A stretch of 64,000 nucleotides of DNA, from NCBI RefSeq assembly GCF_021245725.1, contig NZ_JAJGSX010000021.1, positions 62,001 through 126,000 of the forward strand, written 5' to 3'. Both the position numbers and the translations under genes were made by a program. Below the pieces are notes generated by a model, which was given only the letters and a program-made list of their open reading frames with translations, did not search any database and was not told the DNA's origin. Below are positions 10,863 to 18,027 of the stretch, in pieces. Origin of the DNA: Pseudonocardia sp. TRM90224. Its GTDB lineage: Bacteria; Actinomycetota; Actinomycetes; Mycobacteriales; Pseudonocardiaceae. Position 1 is the first letter of the stretch. Every line of letters starts with the position of its first letter.

Positions 10863-11048
10863 CTACGTCCAGTCGGTCGACTGTGCGCCGTAGGCGATGT
10901 CGCCGTCGCTCGTGATGCGAACGCTGTCGGACGCCACGCTGAACTCGCGGTTCTCCGGCTCGGCAGCCGCGACGCCGCTGCCGGCCAGCAGGCCGAGCCC
11001 GAGGACGGCGGCGATCAGCGCGCCGCGCACTGCAGATCTTCCAGACAT
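10863..11048 (-). CDS. Small secreted protein of unknown function
   Basis: 61 residues. ATG 11048 follows GGGGGACG and fits better than the upstream start at 11132. A Sec signal peptide is clear: Arg-containing n-region, hydrophobic LIAAVLGLGLLAGSGV, then a VAAAEP cleavage context near residue 29. The predicted mature peptide is only ~32 residues, acidic, with no cysteine, ending YGAQSTDWT. Not recognised. It stands alone, convergent with the membrane protein on its left. Confidence 0.7.
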   Translation of the reverse strand: MSGRSAVRGALIAAVLGLGLLAGSGVAAAEPENREFSVASDSVRITSDGDIAYGAQSTDWT

Positions 11049-11141
11049 GGTCGTCCCCCGTGACGATGGATTCGGTAGCGGAGATTTCCGCATTGGAATC
11101 ATGACACGAGGATGGGTAAGGCGCCAGACCAAAGGATCGAT

Positions 11142-12839
11142 TCAGGGGCGGCGGGTGCGGGCGTCGCACTCGACCCTGGGCTGCGCGCCGGCGCCGACGG
11201 CTCGGTGGCCCGCCGTGGTCGACGGCCGCTCCCGGCGCTGGCGGGCGACCTCGCGGCCGGGTGCGCCGGTGCGGGCGAGCGCGAAGAGCGCAAGGCCGCG
11301 GTGAGCCGGGTCCTCGGCCCGCTGCAGGTAGCGCAGGATCTCCTGCGCGGCCACGCGTCGCGGGCGGGCCTCCACCCACATCGCAAGCTCGGCCTCGGCG
11401 ACCTCCGGTCGCACCTTGCTCATGCGGACGCAGACGAACTCGATGTCCTCGTCGGCCAGCTCGCCGACGAGCGGAGCGTGAATGCCCAGCTCGGTCAGCA
11501 TCTCCCGCACCGCCCAGATCCCGATCGGGGTGAGCGCGACGAGCGTCGGGTCGGGGTCGTCGCGCCCGGCCAGCTCGATCAGCTCGACGAGGTCCTCGCC
11601 GTCGAGGCTCTCCTCCAGGTGCACGGCGCCGAGCAGCTCCAGCGCGTCGAGCAGTGCGGTGACGTCGCGCCGCCATAGCCGGTGCTCGATGTCGCCGGCG
11701 AGGTCGTCGACGACGCAGCCCATCCGCTCGTTGACGGTGTCGCGGACGAGCCGGTGGAACTTCTCCACCGGCATCGGCTCGCCGCCGGCTGCGTACAGCT
11801 GCTGCAGCAGCATCGGGAACGCCTCGCCGAGGCTCATCCCGAACAGCGACGGCGCCCCGAAGACGTTGCTGCCGCCGAAGTGCTCCCCGATCCCGCCGAC
11901 CGCCTCGAACGCACGCTGCCAGAGCTCTATCGGGCGGCTGAGCAGCGGGGCGGCGCTCTTGACCTGCACGAGCCTGCCGCGCACCACCCGCACGAGCCGG
12001 GCCTGGCGCGCCCAGTACATCAGCAGGCTGATCTCGGAGAGGTCGTCGCTGGTGCGGGCGCGTTCGCGGGAGAAGTGGTCGAGGTCGAGCGCGTCGGCGA
12101 CGGCACGCGCGTCGGTCAGCAGGAGCTTGCCGTCGCGGTTGAGCGCCCGTCCCGCGCGCACCCAGCGGGTGAACGCACGCAGCCGGGCCAGCGCGACCGA
12201 CGAGTCGGCGGCCGCGAGCATCCGCGCCGCGCTCGGCAGCAGCACGGGCGGCAGCTGCGCGCGCACCGGCTCCGGCGTGTCGGCGGCCTGCCGGCGGGTG
12301 ATCTCGTCGAGCGCGACCCGGTCGATCTCCAGCTCGCCCGCGTTGACCTGCTCCAGGAACCGGGCCACTGCGGACGGGTCGGCGGTCGGCACGCCGTGGC
12401 GCAGCATCTGCACCGCCCAGAACGTGCCGAGGTCGTGGTTGCGCTCGTCGTCCAGCGCGTCGTGCAGCGCGGGGGTCGAGCCGGTGACCTGCGCGTGCAG
12501 CTCGGCGGGGGTCGCGGAGCGCGAGTCGAGCCAGTCGTTGTCGGCGAGGAACCCGATCAGGGCGTGCAGCGCGGCCGGGACGGCGTCGCGGTCGTCCTCC
12601 AGCAGCGCGACCGTGCGCGGGAACCAGACGGCCAGCGCGTCGGCGACGTGCGCGCGGGTCCAGTGCCCGAGCCGGCCGTCGACGCCGTGCTTGTGGTCGA
12701 GCGCCGCCGCCACCAGCGACGGTTCGACCTCCATGCCCCTGCGTCGCGCCCAGGCGACGATGTGCAACCGGAGCCGATCGCGGGCGTGCGCGTACCCCTC
12801 AAGGTCATCGGGGCCGAAGACGAGTCGCACTCGGCCCAC
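11142..12839 (-). CDS. Large helical protein of unknown function
   Basis: 565-residue cytoplasmic protein, predominantly alpha-helical by composition, with no signal peptide or membrane helix. I do not recognise a named family. The N-terminus MGRVRLVFGPDDLEGYAHAR is followed by helical segments that resemble winged-helix or SAP-type plant/bacterial 'unknown' proteins, with a late segment EILRYLQRAEDPAHRGLALFALAR suggestive of a HEAT-like end. The last ~40 residues (from TGAPGREVARQ) are Arg-rich and low in hydrophobics, unlike the rest. It reads toward the mini secreted gene and follows lacI on the same strand after a 43-bp gap, so it may share its transcript. Confidence 0.7.
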   Translation of the reverse strand: MGRVRLVFGPDDLEGYAHARDRLRLHIVAWARRRGMEVEPSLVAAALDHKHGVDGRLGHWTRAHVADALAVWFPRTVALLEDDRDAVPAALHALIGFLADNDWLDSRSATPAELHAQVTGSTPALHDALDDERNHDLGTFWAVQMLRHGVPTADPSAVARFLEQVNAGELEIDRVALDEITRRQAADTPEPVRAQLPPVLLPSAARMLAAADSSVALARLRAFTRWVRAGRALNRDGKLLLTDARAVADALDLDHFSRERARTSDDLSEISLLMYWARQARLVRVVRGRLVQVKSAAPLLSRPIELWQRAFEAVGGIGEHFGGSNVFGAPSLFGMSLGEAFPMLLQQLYAAGGEPMPVEKFHRLVRDTVNERMGCVVDDLAGDIEHRLWRRDVTALLDALELLGAVHLEESLDGEDLVELIELAGRDDPDPTLVALTPIGIWAVREMLTELGIHAPLVGELADEDIEFVCVRMSKVRPEVAEAELAMWVEARPRRVAAQEILRYLQRAEDPAHRGLALFALARTGAPGREVARQRRERPSTTAGHRAVGAGAQPRVECDARTRRP

Positions 12840-12882
12840 TGTCTCAGCACCCCCGCCGACTTCGATCAGGGGGGTGGCCCGT

Positions 12883-13917
12883 TCACCGAGCGCGTACGGG
12901 GCCCGTGGAATCGCGAGCCATCAACTGGTGCCCGGTGCCTTTGCGGCGCCGCCTCGCGGACGCCGGTTTGAGCGCCATCGTGAGCGCCGCCGCGCCCATC
13001 TCGACCATCGGGAGCTTGACGGTGGTCAGGCTGGGCGCGAGGTCGGCGGCCACGGCGACGTCGTCGAAACCGGCCACCGAGATCTGCCCCGGCACGGCGA
13101 CACCGTGCTTGCGCAGCACCGACAGCACGCCGATCGCCATGGCGTCGTTGAGCGCGATGATCGCGGTGAGGTCGGGGTGCTCGCGCAGCAGCTCCTCGGC
13201 TCCCGCGTGCCCGCCGTCGCGGGTGAACTCGGTGTGCAGCACGGGGATGTCGTCGAGCGAGAGGCCCTCGGCGTGCAGCGCGGCCTCGATCCCGGCGAGC
13301 CGGTCGGCCACCGTCGTGAGCAGCGGCGAGCCGGCGAGGATGCCGATCCTGCGATGCCCCAGGGAGAGCACGTGCGCGCCGATGACCTCGCCCGCAGGCT
13401 TGTTGTCGGGCAGCACGGCGTCGACGGAGAGGTGGTGCCGGCCGATCACCGCGACCCGCCCACCGGTCTCCTGGAACGCCGTCAGCACGCGGTCGGACTC
13501 CTCCTGCAACGCCGGGTCGGTGTAGCCGGAGCCGGCGATGACGATGGCGTCGGTGCGGTGCGCGATGAGTGTCCTGATCTGGTGCAGCTCGTTGCCCGGG
13601 TCGCGGCCGGAGTGGCAGATCTGCACCGTGAGTCCGCGTTCGGTGGCGACGCCGAGCACGCCGCTCGCGATCTCGGAGAAGTACGGGTCGCCGATCTCGT
13701 GGACGATCAGCCCGACGGTCGACGTCGCGCCGCCGGCCAGCGTGCGGGCGTGCACGTTGGCGACGTAACCGATCTGCAGCGCGACCTCGCGGACGTGCGC
13801 CGCGACGCTCTCGCTGACCCCTTCGCGGCCCGCGAGCGAGCGCGACGCAGTGGCGAGCGACACCCCGGCGCGTTCCGCGACGTCGGCGAGCCGCGGGGCG
13901 GATCGGGATTTCGCCAT
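12883..13917 (-). CDS. LacI/GalR-family transcriptional repressor
   Basis: 344 residues with the standard layout. The N-terminal helix-turn-helix and hinge LADVAERAGVSLATASRSL (residues ~10-28) precede a periplasmic-binding-protein-like sensor domain from VGLIVHEIGDPYFSEIASG to VAGFDDVAVAADLAPSLTTV. ATG 13917 has a strong site, GAGGAGG. Two abutting 12-bp palindromes lie 40-63 bp upstream (13957-13980), and the same arrangement recurs at 17977-18000 before the ABC transporter operon. So it likely autoregulates and controls the importer and its catabolic genes. The effector is unknown, presumably the imported compound or a metabolite. The last ~20 residues are Arg-rich and poorly conserved in type. 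Confidence 0.95.
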   Translation of the reverse strand: MAKSRSAPRLADVAERAGVSLATASRSLAGREGVSESVAAHVREVALQIGYVANVHARTLAGGATSTVGLIVHEIGDPYFSEIASGVLGVATERGLTVQICHSGRDPGNELHQIRTLIAHRTDAIVIAGSGYTDPALQEESDRVLTAFQETGGRVAVIGRHHLSVDAVLPDNKPAGEVIGAHVLSLGHRRIGILAGSPLLTTVADRLAGIEAALHAEGLSLDDIPVLHTEFTRDGGHAGAEELLREHPDLTAIIALNDAMAIGVLSVLRKHGVAVPGQISVAGFDDVAVAADLAPSLTTVKLPMVEMGAAALTMALKPASARRRRKGTGHQLMARDSTGPVRAR

Positions 13918-13956
13918 CCGGTGCCTCCTCGAGGTCGGGGCTGATCATAGGTCTGC

Positions 13957-13980
13957 GTAAGCGCTTACGAAAGCGCTTTC
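13957..13980. promoter_or_regulatory. Tandem LacI-family operators upstream of lacI
   Basis: Two directly abutting palindromes, GTAAGCGCTTAC (13957-13968) and GAAAGCGCTTTC (13969-13980), each with the central CG step typical of LacI/GalR operators. They lie between lacI and the racemase gene, in lacI promoter position. The paired layout is repeated at 17977-18000. Confidence 0.9.
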
Positions 13981-14073
13981 ACACTCGTCGGGCGGTCGCG
14001 GACCACGATCGGGTCTGCGCCATCCTCCGGCAGCGTGGTCCCGCGACTACACACAGGGTGCACACGGCAGTAC

Positions 14074-15231
14074 TCAGCGCTGTTCTCCGGGCTGTTCTCC
14101 GGGCTGCACTGAGAGCTGTGCCGTCCGGGTCGCCTGCGCGCGCACGAACTCCTCGTCGACGGCGTGCCCGAGCCCCGCGACGTCCCACGGCACGCGGACG
14201 GTCCCGCGGTCGGCGCGGATCGGCGGCAGCACGACGTCGCGGCTGTAGTACTTGTCCGAGCCGGAGACGTCGGACGGGAGCGTGAAGCCGGGCAGGCTGG
14301 AGAGCGCGACGTTCGCCGCGCGCCCGACGCCGAACTCGTGCATGCCGCCGCACCACACCGGGATGCCGTGCCGGCCCGCCAGATCGTGGGCCGCAACAGC
14401 GGGGGTGAGCCCGCCCATCCGCGACACCTTGATGTTCAGCACCCGGCACGCGCCGAGCGCGATCGCGGTCTCGAGGTCGGCCGGCTCGACGACGGACTCG
14501 TCGAGGCACACCGGCGTGTCGATCCCGGCCTGCAGCCGGGCGGCCGCGCGGAAATCCCTGGGCGCGAACGGCTGCTCGATCATCAGCAGCCCGGCGTCGT
14601 CGAGCGCGCGGAGCGGCGACCCGGGGTCGTCGGCCGCCTCGCCGGGGTAGGCGCCGTTGGCGTCGACGTGCAGCGCCAGCTCGGGGAACGCTGCGCGGAC
14701 CCCACGGACCGGCTCGACGTCCCACCCGGGCGCGATCTTGAGTTTGACGCGTGGGTACCCGGCCTCGACGTGCCGGGCGACCTGCTCCAGCAGTGCGTCG
14801 ACGGTCGGCTCGATGCTGAGGCTGACCCCGGCGACGACGGTCTCCCGCTCCCCGCCGAGCGCGGCGGCGAGCGGCTCGCCGCGCGCGCCCGTCCACAGCG
14901 TCCAGCAGGCCATGTCGACGCCGGCCTTCGCGAACTCGTTGCCACGCACCGCGGCCCACGCCGCTGCGGCGTCGCGGGGGTGCTCCCACTCGGCGCCCAG
15001 CAGGCGGGGGAGCAGGTGCTCGGTGGTGATCGACCAGCACGTCTCGACGGTCTCCGCGGCGAAGAACGGCCCCGACGGCGAGGCGATCTCGCCCCACCCG
15101 ACGGCGCCGTCGCGGTCCTCGACGCGGACGAGCACGTGTTCGAGGAACGCCTTGCGGTGCGAGCTGGTGGTGAACTCGCGCACCAGCGGGAGGCGCACGA
15201 GGAACAGCTCGGCGCCGGTCACCTGCATCAT
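14074..15231 (-). CDS. Enolase-superfamily enzyme of the OSBS / N-succinylamino acid racemase (MenC-like) type
   Basis: 385-residue muconate-lactonizing-group enzyme. Catalytic signature seen: KLK with Lys163/Lys165, metal ligands Asp190 (DANGAY), Glu219 (MIEQPF) and Asp244 (LDES), and the opposite-face base Lys268 (NIKVSRMGG). The late motif WCGGMHEFGVGRAANVALS is typical of o-succinylbenzoate synthase/N-acylamino acid racemase proteins, which share one fold. Neighbouring GNAT acyltransferase and M20 deacylase genes, with no other menaquinone genes in view, favour N-acyl amino acid racemisation over menaquinone synthesis. ATG 15231 overlaps the SIS gene stop (ATGA). The C-terminus ends in a small PGEQ duplication. 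Confidence 0.88.
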   Translation of the reverse strand: MMQVTGAELFLVRLPLVREFTTSSHRKAFLEHVLVRVEDRDGAVGWGEIASPSGPFFAAETVETCWSITTEHLLPRLLGAEWEHPRDAAAAWAAVRGNEFAKAGVDMACWTLWTGARGEPLAAALGGERETVVAGVSLSIEPTVDALLEQVARHVEAGYPRVKLKIAPGWDVEPVRGVRAAFPELALHVDANGAYPGEAADDPGSPLRALDDAGLLMIEQPFAPRDFRAAARLQAGIDTPVCLDESVVEPADLETAIALGACRVLNIKVSRMGGLTPAVAAHDLAGRHGIPVWCGGMHEFGVGRAANVALSSLPGFTLPSDVSGSDKYYSRDVVLPPIRADRGTVRVPWDVAGLGHAVDEEFVRAQATRTAQLSVQPGEQPGEQR

Positions 15232-15875
15232 CGGTCTCCGCTTTCCGGTTCGTAGACGGCCAGCCGCTCGGTGACGGCGTCGCGGCGGGCGAGCCTGCGC
15301 CGAGCGCCTTTCGCGCTGGCGGCGCAGAGCGTCGCGAGCGCGTGCACGACGGCGGCGACGGCGGTGGGGGAGTCGGCGTAGGAGGCGCTGTCGGTGCTGA
15401 CCACGACGTTCTGCGCGGCGACCCGCGCCACGGAGCAGCCGGGGTCGTCGACGATCGCGACGACGGTGCCGCCCGCGGCGGCGAACTCCTCGGCCATGAC
15501 GACGGTGGAGCGGGCGTAGCGGCGCAGCGAGAAGGCGATGAGGATGTCGTCGGGGCGCACGTCGCACAGCACGTCGACGGCGCGCACGACGGTCCCGTCG
15601 ATCAGGGTGACGTTGGCGAGGCTCGCGGAGAGGTCGGTGGCCAGCAGCGAGGCGTAGGACCACGACTTGGATCCGCCGGTGACGAACCGGCGCTTCGCCG
15701 CGACCACGCGGCGGGCCACCGCTTCGAGCGAGCCGTCGGCCTGGACGCGCTCGAACGTCGCGGCGAGTGTCGCGGTCTCCTGTGCGACCACCCGCTGCAG
15801 CAGTGCGGCCGCTGTGGAGCGGCGCTGCAGGCGCGCGCCGAAGCGGTCGCCGGGGCTGTCGAGCGGCCGGGTCAT
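15228..15875 (-). CDS. Stand-alone SIS-domain protein (RpiR-like without helix-turn-helix)
   Basis: 215 residues. The body from KRRFVTGGSKSWSYASLLA through DVRPDDILIAFSLRRYARST to TVVAIVDDPGCSVARVA has the SIS fold pattern of MurR/RpiR regulators, including the usual phosphosugar-binding Ser-rich turns. The N-terminal ~50 residues are helical but too short for the ~75-residue RpiR DNA-binding domain. It may therefore be a ligand sensor or isomerase-like enzyme rather than a regulator. It overlaps both neighbours by ATGA and is locked into the acyltransferase-SIS-racemase operon. Substrate unknown. Confidence 0.8.
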   Translation of the reverse strand: MTRPLDSPGDRFGARLQRRSTAAALLQRVVAQETATLAATFERVQADGSLEAVARRVVAAKRRFVTGGSKSWSYASLLATDLSASLANVTLIDGTVVRAVDVLCDVRPDDILIAFSLRRYARSTVVMAEEFAAAGGTVVAIVDDPGCSVARVAAQNVVVSTDSASYADSPTAVAAVVHALATLCAASAKGARRRLARRDAVTERLAVYEPESGDR

Positions 15876-16633
15876 CGTGGCCCGATCCGGTAGACGGCCG
15901 TGGTGGTGTCGACGCGGCGGCACGAGCGCAGCACCTCGCCGCGGCCGACGAGCCGTTCCAGGTGTGCGGCGACCCGGTCGCGCAGCTCCGGTGAGCGCGC
16001 CTCCGCCCAGCTCGCGGGCACGGCGAGCCAGTGCTCGCCGGCGTGCTCGACGCAGTCGCCCCACGCGAGGCCGTCGGGCGGGTCGGCAGGCAGCTCCGGA
16101 TCGGCGGGCGCGTCCAGCGGCCACTCGACGATGATCCGGTCGGCCCGATCGGCATCAGAGCTGCTGTCGGCGAAGTCGGCGCTGGAAAAATCGGCGCCGA
16201 AGTAGGCCCGGTAGAAGCGGATGCCGGTGGCGCCGAGCACGTCGAGGTTGAAGTGCGCGTTGCGGGCTTCGAGCGGGTCGTACGCCCATCGCATGGTCGC
16301 GACGCCGGTGGCGCGCGCGACGTCGGCCTGCGCGTGCTTGAGCAGGCGCCCGACCCCGGTGCCCTGCAGGCCGCGCTCGACGACGGCCGCCTGCGAGTGG
16401 TGGTATACGACGCCCTCGTCGAGGCCGGTGAAGCCGTACGCGAACCCGACGAGCCGGTCGCCGTCGAAGGCGCCGACGGCGGAGCCGCCGTGCCGGGCGA
16501 GCGCGCAGAGCAGCTTGGGAGCCACGGCGGGATCGGTGGGGCCGAGCCCGAAAACGGAGCGGTAGAGCTCTGCGGCCGCGCGACGCTCCGCGGTGCGCTC
16601 GAGAGGGCGGGCTTCCACCGGCGACTCCTCCAT
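15872..16633 (-). CDS. GNAT-family N-acyltransferase (COG3375-like)
   Basis: 253 residues. The acetyl-CoA-binding loop is seen in ERGLQGTGVGRLLKHAQADV (Q-x-x-G-x-G), preceded by the beta4 strand GFAYGFTGLDEGVVYHHSQ and followed by TMRWAYDPLEARNAHFNLDV. It continues with a ~110-residue C-terminal extension rich in Trp and acidic residues, a layout I associate with COG3375 acyltransferases found beside MenC-like racemases. In the Geobacillus precedent such an enzyme N-succinylates D-amino acids. It is first in the minus-strand operon, divergent from the M20 gene across a 94-bp region. Acyl donor and acceptor are inferred. Confidence 0.82.
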   Translation of the reverse strand: MEESPVEARPLERTAERRAAAELYRSVFGLGPTDPAVAPKLLCALARHGGSAVGAFDGDRLVGFAYGFTGLDEGVVYHHSQAAVVERGLQGTGVGRLLKHAQADVARATGVATMRWAYDPLEARNAHFNLDVLGATGIRFYRAYFGADFSSADFADSSSDADRADRIIVEWPLDAPADPELPADPPDGLAWGDCVEHAGEHWLAVPASWAEARSPELRDRVAAHLERLVGRGEVLRSCRRVDTTTAVYRIGPR

Positions 16634-16661
16634 AGAGGGACTGTGTCCATAGAAGGACTAT
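16631..16661. repeat. Short direct repeat at the GNAT gene start
   Basis: CCATAGAGGGACT and CCATAGAAGGACT, start to start about 18 bp apart, overlap and precede the GNAT start codon. This could be a regulator site or chance. Nothing similar is visible at the LacI operators. Confidence 0.4.
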
Positions 16662-16705
16662 CTCCGCGTTCCTACGGGCAGAACTGCAGGATGTCAATCT
16701 ATCGA

Positions 16706-16732
16706 TGCACGGATAAGGTGTGTATCCATGCA
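16706..16732. promoter_or_regulatory. 27-bp imperfect palindrome over the M20 gene start
   Basis: Arms TGCACGGATA (16706-16715) and TATCCATGCA (16723-16732) pair in 9 of 10 positions around a 7-nt centre and cover the ATG at 16728. A candidate operator or translation-blocking hairpin for the divergent GNAT/M20 pair. It is not of the LacI type found elsewhere in the cluster. Confidence 0.55.
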
Positions 16733-17849
16733 GACGGACTTCGTGAGCTCGGCCGCGGAACTGCTCGACGACGCCGTGGAACGGCTCCGGCGCTACGCGG
16801 AGCACGAGACCCCCAGCGGCGACGCCGCCGCGCTCGACGCGCTCGCAGCCCTGCTCGCCGAGCGCCACCGCGAGCTCGGGGCCGAGGTGGAGCGGGTCGC
16901 GCAGCCGACGGGCGACCACCTCGTCGCGCGGTGGGGCCCGCGCGACGAGCCGCACGTGCTGCTGGTCGGTCACCACGACACCGTCTGGGCGAAGGGCACG
17001 CTCGGGTCGATGCCCGTCGTGCTGGAGGACGGCGTGCTGCGCGGTCCGGGGGTCTTCGACATGAAGAGCGGGCTCGTCGTGGTCGAGATGGCGATGGAGG
17101 TGCTGCGCCGCTGCGGGACGGCGCTCGCGCGTCCGGTGCGGCTGGTCGTCGCGGCCGATGAGGAGGTGGGCAGCCCCACGGCGCGTGCGGTCGTCGAGGC
17201 CGAGATGGCGGGAGCGGTCGCCGTGCTGGGGCTGGAGTCGCCGCACCCCGACGGGCGGTTCAAGAGCGCGCGGTTCGGCAGCACCCGGCTGCGGATCGCC
17301 GTCACCGGCCGCGAGTCGCACGCCGCGCTCGACCCCGACGCCGGCATCTCGGCCATCGACGAGCTGGTCGACCAGCTCGTCGCCGTCCGCGGGATCGCCC
17401 GCGGCCCCGGTGTGCTCTGCAACGTCGGGACGATCAGCGGCGGCGGCCGGACCAACGTCGTCCCCGCCGCCGCCGAGGCTGCCGTCGGGCTGCGGTTCGT
17501 CGACGCCGCCGCGGAACGGCGGGTGCTGCCGCAGCTCACGGCGCTGCACCCGATCCGCGACGGCGCGGTGGTGGAGGTCGAGGTGGTGTCGAGCCGCCCG
17601 GTGTGGGACGTCGAGTCGGCGGAGTTGCTAGCGCGGGTCGCAGCGGCGGCCGCCGCGGTGGGCCAGGAGGTCGGTGCCGCGCCCGCGGCGGGCGGCGGCG
17701 ACACCAACGCCCCCGGCGCGGCCGGCATCCCCACGCTCGACGGTCTCGGCCCGCGCGGTGCGGGCGCCCACGCCGCCCACGAGCACATCGTCGTCGCGTC
17801 GCTGGCGGACCGCGCGGCACTGCTGGCCAGCATCCTCGCAAGGCCCTGA
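16728..17849 (+). CDS. M20-family metallopeptidase / N-acyl amino acid deacylase (carboxypeptidase G2-like)
   Basis: 373 residues. Di-zinc residues are visible: His82 and Asp84 in GHHDTVW, bridging Asp111 in GPGVFDMKSG, catalytic/metal Glu145-Glu146 in ADEEVGSPTAR, Glu170 in GLESP, and the C-terminal His of GAHAAHEH. The GPGVFDMKSG and GGGDTNAPGAAGIPTLDGLG segments resemble carboxypeptidase G2. The family removes acyl or glutamyl groups from N-acyl amino acids. Divergent from the GNAT-SIS-racemase operon, it could release the free L-amino acid after racemisation, as the desuccinylase does in the Geobacillus N-succinylamino acid racemase pathway (inference). Confidence 0.9.
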   Translation: MQTDFVSSAAELLDDAVERLRRYAEHETPSGDAAALDALAALLAERHRELGAEVERVAQPTGDHLVARWGPRDEPHVLLVGHHDTVWAKGTLGSMPVVLEDGVLRGPGVFDMKSGLVVVEMAMEVLRRCGTALARPVRLVVAADEEVGSPTARAVVEAEMAGAVAVLGLESPHPDGRFKSARFGSTRLRIAVTGRESHAALDPDAGISAIDELVDQLVAVRGIARGPGVLCNVGTISGGGRTNVVPAAAEAAVGLRFVDAAAERRVLPQLTALHPIRDGAVVEVEVVSSRPVWDVESAELLARVAAAAAAVGQEVGAAPAAGGGDTNAPGAAGIPTLDGLGPRGAGAHAAHEHIVVASLADRAALLASILARP

Positions 17850-17866
17850 CGGGCCGGGGGGAGCGC

Positions 17867-17927
17867 GTTGACAACGACGTTCTGGTCGTTTGTGAGCGCT
17901 AACAACAGCTAAAACGTCGTTGTCGAC
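17867..17927. repeat. Family C nested palindrome, copy 1
   Basis: Outer arms GTTGACAACGACGTT (17867-17881) and AACGTCGTTGTCGAC (17913-17927) match at 14 of 15 positions. The loop carries the 16-bp near-palindrome TTGTGAGCGCTAACAA (17890-17905). It lies 17 bp past the M20 stop, ahead of the transporter operators. Probably a terminator; the core also looks like a LacI-family half-symmetric operator. Confidence 0.75.
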
Positions 17928-17976
17928 GGTTGACCTCGGGGTGCTTGCGGTTGCGGCCTCCCGGCTCTAGGGTCGC

Positions 17977-18000
17977 GAAAGCGCTTACGAAAGCGCTTAC
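17977..18000. promoter_or_regulatory. Tandem LacI-family operators upstream of the ABC transporter operon
   Basis: GAAAGCGCTTAC twice in direct abutment (17977-17988 and 17989-18000), 27 bp before the binding-protein start. Each 12-mer is a hybrid of the two 12-mers before lacI, and the pair spacing is identical, so the same repressor almost certainly binds both. Confidence 0.92.
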
Positions 18001-18027
18001 GTCCGCCTCGGCTTGTGGAGCGCACCA

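Noticed and set aside
11142..11290. Frameshift near the C-terminus of the 565-residue protein
   Set aside because: The last ~40 residues look atypical, but no other frame gives a more family-like end and I do not know the family. Kept as one CDS.
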